Shown here in pieces: positions 55,323 through 63,961 of a DNA stretch of 64,000 nucleotides. Numbering within the stretch: position 1 is the stretch's first letter; each line of letters starts with the position of its first letter. The notes under the pieces are model-generated. The model saw only the letters and a list, made by a program, of their open reading frames with translations. It did no database searches and was not told the DNA's origin. Position numbers and translations under genes: made by a program. Origin of the DNA: Mucilaginibacter myungsuensis (GTDB taxonomy: Bacteria > Bacteroidota > Bacteroidia > Sphingobacteriales > Sphingobacteriaceae); the NCBI RefSeq assembly GCF_015222005.1, contig NZ_JADFFL010000004.1, positions 310,001-374,000 on the forward strand, written 5' to 3'.

Positions 55323-55535
55323 TTATTTGCCGCCCTTCTTTAATTCGCTTTCTGATTTTAGGACCTTGCTTCCATTCTCCTGCTTAATATCAAAAGCGGG
55401 GTTATCTTTTGACGCATTCCGTTTTACTTTGCTGCCTTTGATCGTTTTCTCGATAGGCTCGGTATGTTTTGCAGTGATCTTTCCTTCAGCTTCAGATGTG
55501 CCCCATTTCCAGTGTACGGTATCTCCCTTTTTCAT
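55323..55535 (-). CDS. DUF2945-like small basic protein
   Basis: From ATG 55535 (MKKGDTVHWKWGTSEAEG) the protein has 70 residues. KGDTVHWKWGTSEAEGKITA matches the DUF2945/HVA1 Tudor-like fold, which is a small SH3-like barrel. The rest is Lys/Glu-rich. It may bind nucleic acid or protein; this is unproven. The frame extends upstream to 55559, but the Tudor-type N-terminus supports the inner start. Confidence 0.8.
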   Translation of the reverse strand: MKKGDTVHWKWGTSEAEGKITAKHTEPIEKTIKGSKVKRNASKDNPAFDIKQENGSKVLKSESELKKGGK

Positions 55536-55586
55536 GTTGGTCTTTTTATAAAAGAACAAAGGCAGAGGGAAAAGTTTTAAGGCGAA

Positions 55587-56636
55587 TTACTTTTTATCTA
55601 CCGGATCTGGTTGGGCTAATTGTTTTTGTTCGTCGGCTGACACGTATTCATAAGGTAGCAGGTCGCCTATGCGTTGCAGACCCATACCGCCCGCCCAGCG
55701 CAGGCCTGGTCCATAATAGCCGTCTTTATCTATAAACACCAGGTTCTCGCTTACCGTTAGCGTATTGATCAAGAATTTTAACTTGCTGTTCACGATATGC
55801 ATACCGCGGATCAATAGCATATATTTTTGGTCCGTCGAGTCGGATGTAGAGATATTATTCTCGGACAGTTGGGCGTAATCATTGGTAAAAACACGATAGC
55901 CCACTTTGTCCAGCGTACGCCGCCAAACGTTACGGATAAATTGCATACGCGAACCAAGGTATGCCCGCTCACGGTTCTCTTTCACACTGTCGGGCGTATA
56001 TTCCAGATAAGGCCTAAAGATGTAATTCCCGGAAAAGGCCAATTGCTTTGGGCCTTTCTCGAACTTATCTAAAAAGTAACTGATCCGATAACCTAACGAA
56101 CGGTTCTCTACAATGATCGGCTCATAACTGCTAGCGGTCAGTGTCTCCGTCTTGCGGTCGTAAAATAGCTGTACATCGTTTATGTTCAGGATAGTACAAT
56201 TTGCGGCAAAGTCCGACCCGCCAATAAATTCATCAATGAACATCTGTACTTCATCATTGCGGGACATGCCGCTTTTACGCTTGTTGCCTATCTTAATGGT
56301 CACCGTATTCAATTCTTCTACCTTAGGCTTAAGATAGACCACCAACGGTGTACCCGGCTTGTATTTCACCGTGGCCGAGTAATAGCCAACGCAGCTTACA
56401 ATAAAGGGGATCTGTTGGGCTTTTGCACGTAGTTCAAAACTACCATCCTTACCGGTAGAGGTACCGGACATCGTGCCGCCATAATATACCGACGCATTCA
56501 CCAAAGCAGTGTCGGTACCTTCTTTATAGACCTTGCCTTTAATGATCAGGGGCATATCGTTTGCATCCTGAGCCATGGCAAATGTTGAAGATGCGATGAG
56601 CAAAACCAAAAAGATAGCGTGTTTTAAAAACGACAT
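55587..56636 (-). CDS. Exported CarboxypepD_reg-like protein
   Basis: A 349-residue exported protein. The signal peptide ends at TFAMAQ. A carboxypeptidase-regulatory-like beta sandwich (about 28-110) has IIKGKVYKEGTDTALVNASVYY and the following GTSTGKDGSFELRA. The remaining 240 residues (DEVQMFIDEFIGGSDFAANC, FDKFEKGPKQLAFSGNYIFRPYLEY) match the common Bacteroidota proteins of this architecture. There is no TonB or plug domain, so it is not a receptor itself. The function is unknown. Confidence 0.82.
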   Translation of the reverse strand: MSFLKHAIFLVLLIASSTFAMAQDANDMPLIIKGKVYKEGTDTALVNASVYYGGTMSGTSTGKDGSFELRAKAQQIPFIVSCVGYYSATVKYKPGTPLVVYLKPKVEELNTVTIKIGNKRKSGMSRNDEVQMFIDEFIGGSDFAANCTILNINDVQLFYDRKTETLTASSYEPIIVENRSLGYRISYFLDKFEKGPKQLAFSGNYIFRPYLEYTPDSVKENRERAYLGSRMQFIRNVWRRTLDKVGYRVFTNDYAQLSENNISTSDSTDQKYMLLIRGMHIVNSKLKFLINTLTVSENLVFIDKDGYYGPGLRWAGGMGLQRIGDLLPYEYVSADEQKQLAQPDPVDKK

Positions 56637-56687
56637 TTAATGATAGTTCAGGTTAATAGGGACAGTTAAGAATAAGCAGACCGAAAA

Positions 56688-57101
56688 TTATTTGATAACG
56701 ACCGTATCTACAATAGCCCTCTTAGCAGAAGCTGCCGAATTATAAAATTTAAGGTAGTGTACTCCGGCAGTATCAGCTTTAAACTTATATACCATGGGCA
56801 GTACCGGTTTAACAGCCACCGAATCGGGCACATTAGTAAGTGCATAAAGCCTGATATGATGCGTATTATTCACAACCGAATCGACAATGCCATCAAAACG
56901 GGTATTGATATTTAAGTTGTCCCAGCCGAGATTAAAAGCTAACTCCTGACCGACCGAACCGGTAGTTGGTCCGTTAACGGTGGTAATAGCCACCTGAACA
57001 AAATTACTTTGCGGCTTTATCTGCACGTCATCCTTCTTACAGCTTTGCGCTGTAAAAAGCAGGGTGAGCATCAACAAGCAGTACTTTATATTTTTGTTCA
57101 T
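56688..57101 (-). CDS. Hypothetical lipoprotein
   Basis: A 137-residue protein with a signal sequence and lipobox TAQSC (Cys 21, followed by KKDD). The mature part is beta-rich (FVQVAITTVNGPTTGSVGQ, VHYLKFYNSAASAKRAIVDTVVIK) and resembles an immunoglobulin-like or PKD-like domain common in Bacteroidota surface lipoproteins. I do not recognise a family. It lies 51 bases upstream of the CarboxypepD_reg-like gene on the same strand and may be co-transcribed. Confidence 0.75.
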   Translation of the reverse strand: MNKNIKYCLLMLTLLFTAQSCKKDDVQIKPQSNFVQVAITTVNGPTTGSVGQELAFNLGWDNLNINTRFDGIVDSVVNNTHHIRLYALTNVPDSVAVKPVLPMVYKFKADTAGVHYLKFYNSAASAKRAIVDTVVIK

Positions 57102-57251
57102 TTATAGTAGTTCAGATGGCAAACAGCCCAACTGGTTTAAGCTTTGAGCGTAAATTTAGCCTGATAATTTTTCAATACCTAATATTTTAATAAATAATGA
57201 CGTTGGACGGAAATATTTTGCTACATCGATAACGAAATTTTAAATTAGAGC

Positions 57252-57806
57252 ATGAAAAAACTAACCTCCCTGCTTTTTATAACCTTTGTGGCCTTAGTGG
57301 CCCATGCTCAAAAACTTTTGCCCGAACTTAAGGCCGGCAGCACCGCTACACTTACGGTCGACTACAATGGTAATCCTATAGACCTTGGCCTAACCTTACG
57401 TACTGTTGGCGAAGTGATCAATATTGATTGGGATGCATCGGGCGCAGGTGGCACCTACGCCATGAAAGCAAAGGGTTTGGAAAGCGGAACCCAATTCAGC
57501 AGCGGCAAACCCGAAGTTAACGGCGTGAACGAACTAACGGATAGCGAGACGTTCATGTGCATTTCTAAGAACGCCTATCAAGCTCTGGTGAAAGACAAGA
57601 AATTCACCTATGGTCCGCTCACTTTTTTTGCTAAAGATATGCCTGACGGTTTTAAGATCGGTGATAAGGTTATCGATGCCTTATACGCCGTCACTGCCGA
57701 TGGCAAAACCTCGCTATGGATATTGAACAGCCCCGAATATCCAATGACGCTGGAGATGAAAGGTAACCCTGCGGGGGTAAATTATAGAGTTGTATCGCTT
57801 AAATAA
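57252..57806 (+). CDS. Hypothetical exported protein
   Basis: A 184-residue protein with signal peptide MKKLTSLLFITFVALVAHA. The rest is beta-rich (LKAGSTATLTVDYNGNPIDLGLT, TYGPLTFFAKDMPDGFKIGDKVIDALYAVT). I recognise no family. Its last 5 codons and stop form one arm and the loop edge of a perfect 12-bp hairpin (57789-57816), so the terminator is built into the coding end. Part of the signal-peptide codons resembles an intergenic repeat word. Confidence 0.72.
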   Translation: MKKLTSLLFITFVALVAHAQKLLPELKAGSTATLTVDYNGNPIDLGLTLRTVGEVINIDWDASGAGGTYAMKAKGLESGTQFSSGKPEVNGVNELTDSETFMCISKNAYQALVKDKKFTYGPLTFFAKDMPDGFKIGDKVIDALYAVTADGKTSLWILNSPEYPMTLEMKGNPAGVNYRVVSLK

Positions 57807-57816
57807 GCGATACAAC
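57789..57816. terminator. Hairpin at the end of the exported-protein gene
   Basis: GTTGTATCGCTT (57789-57800) and AAGCGATACAAC (57805-57816) are perfect arms around AAAT, which contains the stop codon start. The convergent surE ends 11 bases later. Confidence 0.7.
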
Positions 57817-57826
57817 CTCGGTTGCT

Positions 57827-58603
57827 TTATACATTAAATTTCCAGCTGTTCAGCACCGCAATGGCGTTATAAGCTGTCATATCAAATTGAGTTGGCACAA
57901 CTGACGCATAACTGTTGTCGAGTGCCCACGAATCGTTATCCTGACCATTATCGTTCACCTGATAAACTCCACTTATCCAATAGTATGGGCGTTTGTATGG
58001 GTCTAAACGTTCGTCATAATCCTCGGCCCATTTGGCATTGGCTTGACGGCATATCTTGATACCTTTAATGTCTTTGGTTTTAGGGAAGTTCACGTTGAGT
58101 AAGGTATTTGGCGGCAAGCCGTTTTGCAATACCTGTAAAGCTATCTCTTTGATGAATTTAGCGCAAGGCGAAAAATCGGCCTGCATGGTATAATCGTCTA
58201 AAGAGAAACCAATGGATGGGATACTTTCGATAGCGCCTTCAACTGCCGCTGACATCGTACCTGAATATAATACGTTGATGCCATTATTCAATCCGTGATT
58301 GATGCCTGAAACGCACAGATCGGGCTTAAGGCCTTTAAAAATACGGGTAACAGCCAATTTCACACAGTCGACAGGTGTGCCCGAACAACTGTACATTTCT
58401 GCACCTTCATAAAGGTCAACCTTATCTAAACGGAGTGGTTTACCAATAGTGATCGCATGCCCCATACCCGATTGCGGGCTATCCGGCGCCACCACTACTA
58501 TTCTGCCGCCGATCTCTTTCATTACCTCTATTAAAGCTTTGATACCGGGGGCTGTAACACCGTCATCATTTACAACAAGTATGGTTGGTTTGGTAGTTTT
58601 CAT
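57827..58603 (-). CDS. surE: 5'/3'-nucleotidase SurE
   Basis: SurE removes phosphate from nucleoside monophosphates and helps stationary-phase survival and repair. The 258 residues show the metal-binding VVNDDGVTAPGI at 10-21, the active-site SPQSGMGHAITIG, and the Ser/Asn loop GINHGLNNGINVLYSGTMSAA near 100-120. The metal ligands Asp-Asp, Ser and Asn are all present. A -7 box TAACTTTG (58612-58619, minus strand) is 8 bases before the ATG. Confidence 0.95.
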   Translation of the reverse strand: MKTTKPTILVVNDDGVTAPGIKALIEVMKEIGGRIVVVAPDSPQSGMGHAITIGKPLRLDKVDLYEGAEMYSCSGTPVDCVKLAVTRIFKGLKPDLCVSGINHGLNNGINVLYSGTMSAAVEGAIESIPSIGFSLDDYTMQADFSPCAKFIKEIALQVLQNGLPPNTLLNVNFPKTKDIKGIKICRQANAKWAEDYDERLDPYKRPYYWISGVYQVNDNGQDNDSWALDNSYASVVPTQFDMTAYNAIAVLNSWKFNV

Positions 58604-58611
58604 AGTGATGG

Positions 58612-58619
58612 CAAAGTTA
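58612..58619 (-). promoter_or_regulatory. -7 box (TAACTTTG) of surE
   Basis: A perfect TAnnTTTG, 8 bases from the start codon and just behind the terminator of the csbD gene, giving surE its own nearly leaderless transcript. Confidence 0.55.
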
Positions 58620-58626
58620 AAAACAA

Positions 58627-58648
58627 AAAGGCTCCGCTAACGGAGCCT
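58627..58648 (-). terminator. Intrinsic terminator of csbD
   Basis: AAGGCTCCG and CGGAGCCTT form a stem, followed on the minus strand by TTTTGTTTTT. Confidence 0.88.
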
Positions 58649-58657
58649 TCCAAATTC

Positions 58658-58843
58658 TTACAAACTATTTATCCACTTCACCAGATCTTCCCGTGCTTTA
58701 CCCGTCTTTTGCTGAAGCTTACCTAACAGTTCTTCGTCCTGACCGTCCTCATGTTTCAGGTCGTCATCTGTCAGGTCGGCGTAGGCTTGTTTAACCTTGC
58801 CTTTTATTTCGTTCCATTTACCTTTGATCTCTAATTTGTCCAT
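58658..58843 (-). CDS. CsbD-family stress protein
   Basis: From ATG 58843 ([21 protein letters not shown]) the protein has 61 residues and matches the CsbD fold of small helical stress proteins: [27 protein letters not shown]. Such proteins are induced under general stress; the molecular role is unknown. The frame reaches 58873, but the family N-terminus favours the inner ATG. It has its own terminator before surE. Confidence 0.88.
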   Translation of the reverse strand: MDKLEIKGKWNEIKGKVKQAYADLTDDDLKHEDGQDEELLGKLQQKTGKAREDLVKWINSL

Positions 58844-58907
58844 GGTGTGGTGTTTTTTAAGACAACAAGACAAATGAAGAGTGGTTTCGATAATACTTGA
58901 ATACTTA

Positions 58908-59450
58908 TCAGTGATATTGTTTTAACACCTTTCGATCGGCAATTTTAGCGGGCCATATCTCGACTTTGTAACTATCTTTTCCTGTGTAAAGATCACGGTC
59001 AGCTTTCGACAAGTCTATCGAGTAAACTCTTACCCGATAATCTCCGGGGTTTAACTTGACCTGAAGTTGGACTCGATTATTTGGACAATCGGTCACCTCT
59101 AACACCCCAGACCTAATTGTTAAACTACCTTCAACAACGTGGTCATATCGCTCAATATCTTTGATATTAGCAGATTTATCAAGAATCTTAAACTCCGCAT
59201 TTACCCGACCATAAGACTCGATACCGACTCCTAAAATATCTATATCTGAGGCCAATCGTTCGTGATGCGCTTTATCATTCCAGAAATCAGAGCCACCTGT
59301 ATTCCCTTTACAACCTTTATCACCGATATAGAATTGACTATATGCTGTATTAAAGCTCAATTTGTAAGCGTTGGGAGCAGTTCGGTTTGGGTCAGGTATA
59401 TGACTTACCGAAATGACAAATGTGATCAAAACTAATTTCAGCCAAGTCAT
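58908..59450 (-). CDS. Hypothetical exported protein with ComJ-like pattern
   Basis: A 180-residue protein with an N-terminal hydrophobic segment ([17 protein letters not shown]), so exported or membrane-attached. [15 protein letters not shown] near 30-44, [15 protein letters not shown] and the closing [17 protein letters not shown] recall ComJ-type nuclease-inhibitor proteins, in which YSQFYI-like strands occur, but the resemblance is only a pattern. Otherwise unknown. It ends 3 bases before the stop side of acs on the same strand. Confidence 0.65.
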   Translation of the reverse strand: MTWLKLVLITFVISVSHIPDPNRTAPNAYKLSFNTAYSQFYIGDKGCKGNTGGSDFWNDKAHHERLASDIDILGVGIESYGRVNAEFKILDKSANIKDIERYDHVVEGSLTIRSGVLEVTDCPNNRVQLQVKLNPGDYRVRVYSIDLSKADRDLYTGKDSYKVEIWPAKIADRKVLKQYH

Positions 59451-59453
59451 TTC

Positions 59454-61355
59454 TTACAAAGCTCCGCCTTTAATCTCCTCCACAACACCTGGGTCCAACA
59501 AGGTCGATGTATCACCCAAATTACTGGTATCGCCCTCCGCTATCTTACGCAAAATACGGCGCATGATCTTTCCCGAACGGGTCTTAGGTAATCCGCTCAC
59601 AAACTGGATCTTATCCGGCTTAGCGATCGGACCAATAATGCGCGATACCGTCATGATGATATCCTTGCGGGTTAGGTCTTCATTTTCATGCTTATCGGGG
59701 CTTACCACAAAGGCGTAAACACCTTGTCCCTTAATATCGTGCGGGTAACCAACTACGGCAGATTCTACTACAGTAGCGTGCATGTTGATCGCGTTCTCTA
59801 CCTCGGCGGTACCGATACGGTGACCGGACACATTCAGTACATCATCAACACGACCTGTAATGCGATAATAACCGTCCTCGTCGCGCAGGCAACCGTCGCC
59901 GGTGAAATACATATTGGGATAAGTAGCAAAGTAGGTTTGGCGGCAACGCTCATGGTCGCCGTAGGTGGTACGCAAAATACCCGGCCAAGGATATTTGATA
60001 CACAAGTTACCGCTCACGCCGTTACCATGTATCTCTTCACCTTTTTCGTCAACCAAAACCGGCTGTATGCCCGGCAGCGGGAAACTCGCATAACCCGGTT
60101 TTAATGGCGTAACGCCAACTATCGGAGTGATCATGTGGCCACCGTTCTCGGTCTGCCACCAGGTGTCGGCTATCGGGCAATTACCGTGACCGATCTTCTC
60201 GTCGAACCAGTGCCAGGCCTCCTCATTAATAGGCTCGCCTACTGATCCTAATTTGGTCAGGCTGCTTAGGTCTTTGCCTTTCAATGGCTCTTCACCAAAG
60301 CTCATTAAAGAGCGAATAGCGGTCGGTGCGGTGTATAAAATATTGACCTTATGCTTATCTACCACATCCCAAAAACGGCCGGCATCAGGCCAAGTTGGTA
60401 TCCCCTCGAACATCAGTGAAGTTGCCCCCTGTGATAACGGGCCATAAACGATGTAAGAGTGCCCGGTGATCCAGCCGATATCTGCGGTGCAAAAGAATAT
60501 CTCCTCGGGCTGATATTGGAATGTGGTGTCGAACGTGTAACCAGCATAAACCATATAACCACCACAGGTATGCACTACGCCTTTAGGTTTACCGGTACTG
60601 CCCGACGTGTAAAGGATGAACAGCATATCCTCTGCATCCATTTCTTCGGCTTCGCAAGCGGTGTTGCCTTGGGTCTCTACTTTCTTGATCTCGTCTTCCC
60701 ACCATACATCGCGGCCTTTGATCATCGATACAGGTGTGTGGGTACGGGTAAGAACGATCACTTTCTTGACCGATGGGCATTGTACCAAAGCATCATCGAT
60801 CACATTCTTCAACGGGATATCTTTAGCGCCACGGAAACCACCATCGGCAGTGATCACGATATTGCAGCTTGCATCCTGTATCCTATCAGCGATAGACTGC
60901 GCCGAAAAACCACCGAACACTACCGAGTGGATAGCACCGATACGCGCACAAGCCAACAAAGCTATCGCCAACTCGGGAACCATCGGCATGTAGATGCAGA
61001 TACGGTCACCTTTCTGCGCACCGTTATTTTTAAGCACGTTGGCAAACTCGCAAACCTTAACGTGCAGTTGTTTATAGGTCAGCACGCGATGATCTTCGGT
61101 CGGGTCGTTCGGTTCCCAAATGATGGCGGGTTTATCGCCAATGGCATCCAGATGACGGTCGAGACAGTTCTCCGTAATGTTCAGCTTAGCACCGTCGAAC
61201 CAGCGTACTTTTGGTTCGGTAAAATTCCAGTCCAGAACCTTGTCCCACTTTTTGCGCCATTGGAAAGTATCGGCTACGCCGGCCCAAAATTCTTCGGGCT
61301 GGTCTAAGCTATGTTTATATATCTGGTGATATTCTTCAAAAGAGGTAATTTTCAT
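59454..61355 (-). CDS. acs: Acetyl-CoA synthetase
   Basis: Acs activates acetate to acetyl-CoA in two steps via acetyl-AMP. The 633 residues match the normal length. AMP-binding motif YTSGSTGKPKGVVHT is near 255, WWQTENGGHMITP is the adenine and acetate pocket, YFTGDGCLRDEDGYYRITGR is the hinge, and PKTRSGKIMRRILRK holds the catalytic Lys that is often controlled by acetylation. The next upstream gene is unrelated. TTAATTTG upstream is a one-mismatch -7 candidate. Confidence 0.96.
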   Translation of the reverse strand: MKITSFEEYHQIYKHSLDQPEEFWAGVADTFQWRKKWDKVLDWNFTEPKVRWFDGAKLNITENCLDRHLDAIGDKPAIIWEPNDPTEDHRVLTYKQLHVKVCEFANVLKNNGAQKGDRICIYMPMVPELAIALLACARIGAIHSVVFGGFSAQSIADRIQDASCNIVITADGGFRGAKDIPLKNVIDDALVQCPSVKKVIVLTRTHTPVSMIKGRDVWWEDEIKKVETQGNTACEAEEMDAEDMLFILYTSGSTGKPKGVVHTCGGYMVYAGYTFDTTFQYQPEEIFFCTADIGWITGHSYIVYGPLSQGATSLMFEGIPTWPDAGRFWDVVDKHKVNILYTAPTAIRSLMSFGEEPLKGKDLSSLTKLGSVGEPINEEAWHWFDEKIGHGNCPIADTWWQTENGGHMITPIVGVTPLKPGYASFPLPGIQPVLVDEKGEEIHGNGVSGNLCIKYPWPGILRTTYGDHERCRQTYFATYPNMYFTGDGCLRDEDGYYRITGRVDDVLNVSGHRIGTAEVENAINMHATVVESAVVGYPHDIKGQGVYAFVVSPDKHENEDLTRKDIIMTVSRIIGPIAKPDKIQFVSGLPKTRSGKIMRRILRKIAEGDTSNLGDTSTLLDPGVVEEIKGGAL

Positions 61356-61494
61356 AAGTATTTATAATGGTGGGAGCAAATTAACGATAATTGCCTACTT
61401 TTAAAACATCTTTTTATAAAGACACGATAGTGCTAAACCTTGATATGATAATGCTAAAACGGTTAACTTTTAGTTAGCGAACACCTTAATTTTT

Positions 61495-61911
61495 ATGGGT
61501 CTGTCACAAACCAATGCTCACATACTGCTTGTAAATATTAATAAGCTGATCAGTAATTACGCAAATGCGACGATTGAACAGATCTTTAACAACGACTTAG
61601 ACCTAACGTTTCCACCAAATACCGAATTGAATGATTTGGAAAAAGCGGAATTAAAAGAGCTAAATAATTATGCACATTTAAAAAACGCGCTAAAGAAGAT
61701 CTTGACGGATAACTCTGCTGGTGTAATGTTCGGCTTGATGAATCTTATAGATGGGACCACAGATCCGGAAGTAATGGCCGAAGATTGGACCGGCGTACAA
61801 TTTTCGGATATTGATCATGATAACGATAGAGAGGCTTTTGAAGACATGCTGCACGATAGTTTATACGAGAAATATTGGAATTGGAAGGCAGTTGAAGAAC
61901 AGGACAGTTAA
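61495..61911 (+). CDS. Hypothetical acidic protein
   Basis: A 138-residue protein with no recognised family, no signal peptide and no Cys. It is helix-prone and acidic, with Asn/Asp-rich ends (LELNDLEKAELKELNNYAHL-like middle and DIDHDNDREAFEDMLHDSLY near the C-terminus). It is AT-rich compared with acs and rpmB next to it. It stands alone between divergent acs and the ribosomal cluster. Confidence 0.65.
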   Translation: MGLSQTNAHILLVNINKLISNYANATIEQIFNNDLDLTFPPNTELNDLEKAELKELNNYAHLKNALKKILTDNSAGVMFGLMNLIDGTTDPEVMAEDWTGVQFSDIDHDNDREAFEDMLHDSLYEKYWNWKAVEEQDS

Positions 61912-62086
61912 AATCGCTCCCCCATTTGGCCTAAACCAAGTGGGCTTATAAGTTGGTAACATTACGCTCTGACTTTAAGATTGATATCTTTCGAAAATAT
62001 TTTTAAAACACTCTTGAATATTTGATAGATAATCCTGATATTTGCACACTCTTTTGAGAAAAGAATACAATTAAAAAGAATTTGTC

Positions 62087-62320
62087 ATGTCAAGAATATG
62101 TGATCTAACCGGAAAAGGCGTTATTACCGGTAACAACGTTTCTAACTCGAACCGTAAAACCAAGCGCACGTTTTTACCTAACTTGAAGCTTAAAAAGTTT
62201 TACATCCCTGAGGAAGATAAATGGATAACCCTGAAAGTTTCTACTTCAGCTGTTAAAACCATCAGCAAGAACGGCATCACTGCCTGCATCAACAAATTTG
62301 TTAAAACCGGCAAAATATAA
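62087..62320 (+). CDS. rpmB: 50S ribosomal protein L28
   Basis: A 77-residue ribosomal protein of the large subunit. It begins [21 protein letters not shown] and has the basic [15 protein letters not shown] stretch, both typical of L28. It is the first gene of the L28-L33-DUF4295-FtsY cluster conserved in Bacteroidota. GATATTTG upstream (62037-62044) is a one-mismatch -7 candidate. Confidence 0.95.
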   Translation: MSRICDLTGKGVITGNNVSNSNRKTKRTFLPNLKLKKFYIPEEDKWITLKVSTSAVKTISKNGITACINKFVKTGKI

Positions 62321-62409
62321 TTTGAGTCGAGCGTTCTGCGTTCTGCTTAAGTGATTTACAATAACCTCGCGTAGTACGTATAACGTAATACGTACAACAA
62401 TAAAATAAG

Positions 62410-62592
62410 ATGGCAAAAAAAGGCAATAGGGTACAGGTAATATTAGAGTGCACCGAGCATAAAGAAAGCGGCATGCCGGGTATGTCTCGTTACATTACCA
62501 CCAAAAACAAAAAAAATACCACTGAAAGGTTAGTACTTAAAAAGTTCAACCCGGTATTACGTAAAGTAACTGAACACAAAGAAATTAAGTAA
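62410..62592 (+). CDS. rpmG: 50S ribosomal protein L33
   Basis: A 60-residue large-subunit protein ([50 protein letters not shown]). Only one Cys is present, so it is the zinc-free (C-minus) form. It lies 89 bases after rpmB. Confidence 0.95.
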   Translation: MAKKGNRVQVILECTEHKESGMPGMSRYITTKNKKNTTERLVLKKFNPVLRKVTEHKEIK

Positions 62593-62675
62593 TAAGTACT
62601 TAGTGAGGAGTGGCGGGTGCTGCGGTTCTTTTGAACTCAAAACTCAAACCTCTGAACTTTTAAAACTATAACAAC

Positions 62676-62831
62676 ATGGCAAAGAAAGTAGTTGCAACCC
62701 TAAAAGTAGCAGGTAAAGGCAAAGAGTACTCAAAAGTGATCACCCCGGTTAAAACAGCTAAAGGCGCTTACTCTTTTAAAGAGTCTATCGTTCCTAACGA
62801 TGCTGTAAAAGACCTGATCGCAAAAAGCTAA
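62676..62831 (+). CDS. DUF4295 small ribosome-associated protein
   Basis: A 51-residue basic protein: it starts MAKKVVATLKVAGKGKEYSK and ends VKDLIAKS. The sequence matches the DUF4295 family, found only in Bacteroidota and always near rpmG. From memory, a Flavobacterium ribosome structure assigned an extra large-subunit protein, called bL38, to such a family; I am not certain it is this one. The location between L33 and FtsY supports a ribosomal role. An intrinsic terminator follows. Confidence 0.88.
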   Translation: MAKKVVATLKVAGKGKEYSKVITPVKTAKGAYSFKESIVPNDAVKDLIAKS

Positions 62832-62852
62832 TTGCTGATATAAAGAAATAAT

Positions 62853-62889
62853 AAGAGCCGTCTTGTATTTTACGAGAGGGCTTTTTTTG
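62853..62889 (+). terminator. Terminator after the DUF4295 gene
   Basis: AGCCGTCTTGTA and TACGAGAGGGCT pair with two mismatches, followed by a T-run (TTTTTTTG). Confidence 0.75.
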
Positions 62890-62902
62890 TTGATACGTCT
62901 GG

Positions 62903-62998
62903 AATCAGAATTTACAGGATGTAAGGATTCACAGAATAGCTAAAATGAAACATCCTGTAAATTCAAAAATTCTGTAAATCCTGATAAAGATTCTGATC
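62903..62998. repeat. GAATTTACAGGAT-type inverted repeat before ftsY
   Basis: AATCAGAATTTACAGGATG (62903 on) faces CATCCTGTAAATTC (62951 on) and AAGATTCTGAT at the end, directly before the ftsY ATG. The same words are at 36510-36594. Confidence 0.7.
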
Positions 62999-63961
62999 AT
63001 GGGATTATTTGATTTTTTTAAGAAGAAAGAAGCTACACCGCAGCAACAACAGGCATTAGACACCGGTCTGGAAAAGACCAAGGATAACCTGTTCAGCAAA
63101 CTGACCAAGGCCGTTGCCGGTAAATCTACTGTTGATGATGACGTGCTGGATGAGCTGGAAGAGATCCTGGTCACATCCGACGTTGGCGTAAAAACCACCC
63201 TCAAGATCATTGAGCGGATACAGGCCCGCGTGGCGCGTGATAAATATATCGGAACATCCGAACTTAACGGCATCCTGCGCGAAGAGATTCAAACACTGTT
63301 AGCCGAAAACAACAGTAACGATTTTCAAAGTTTTGAATACGGCAGTCATAAACCATACGTGATCATGGTGGTGGGTGTTAACGGTGTGGGCAAAACCACA
63401 ACTATTGGCAAGTTAGCTCATCAACTTAAACAGACGGGTAACCAGGTAGTGTTAGGCGCTGCTGACACTTTCCGTGCTGCAGCGGTAGATCAGATCATCC
63501 TTTGGGGCGAACGTGTTAAAGTACGCGTGGTATCGCAAGCGATGGGTTCTGATCCTGCTTCGGTTGCGTTCGATACCTTAAAGTCAGCTGTTGCTAATGG
63601 CGATGATGTAGCTATTATCGACACTGCCGGCCGTTTGCACAACAAGGTAGGCCTGATGAACGAGCTGACCAAGATCAAGAACGTGATGCAAAAGGTAGTT
63701 CCCGGCGCCCCGCACGAGATACTGTTGGTACTGGATGCATCAACCGGGCAGAACGCCATAGAACAATGTAAGCAATTTACCGAGGCCACCGCCGTTAACG
63801 CTTTAGCATTGACCAAATTGGATGGCACGGCCAAAGGTGGTGTTGTGATCGGTATATCAGATCAGTTTAAGATACCGGTAAAGTATATTGGTGTTGGTGA
63901 ATCGATGGAAGATCTGCAACTCTTCGATCGCAAAGCGTTCGTAGAAAGTTTATTTAAATAA
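62999..63961 (+). CDS. ftsY: Signal recognition particle receptor FtsY
   Basis: FtsY is the membrane-associated GTPase that receives SRP-ribosome complexes for membrane protein insertion. The 320 residues comprise a short N-terminus (1-30, MGLFDFFKKKEATPQ), the N domain helical bundle (DELEEILVTSDVG), and the G domain with VGVNGVGKTTTIGKLA, GAADTFRAAAVDQ, IDTAGRLHNK and LTKLDGTAKGGVV. The acidic A domain of E. coli FtsY is missing, as is usual outside Proteobacteria. It follows the ribosomal cluster through an inverted repeat. Confidence 0.96.
   Translation: MGLFDFFKKKEATPQQQQALDTGLEKTKDNLFSKLTKAVAGKSTVDDDVLDELEEILVTSDVGVKTTLKIIERIQARVARDKYIGTSELNGILREEIQTLLAENNSNDFQSFEYGSHKPYVIMVVGVNGVGKTTTIGKLAHQLKQTGNQVVLGAADTFRAAAVDQIILWGERVKVRVVSQAMGSDPASVAFDTLKSAVANGDDVAIIDTAGRLHNKVGLMNELTKIKNVMQKVVPGAPHEILLVLDASTGQNAIEQCKQFTEATAVNALALTKLDGTAKGGVVIGISDQFKIPVKYIGVGESMEDLQLFDRKAFVESLFK

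Noticed and set aside
60459..61307. Plus-strand 282-codon ORF opposite acs
   Set aside because: It lies wholly within acs on the other strand, without conserved features; a typical antisense shadow of a GC-richer gene.
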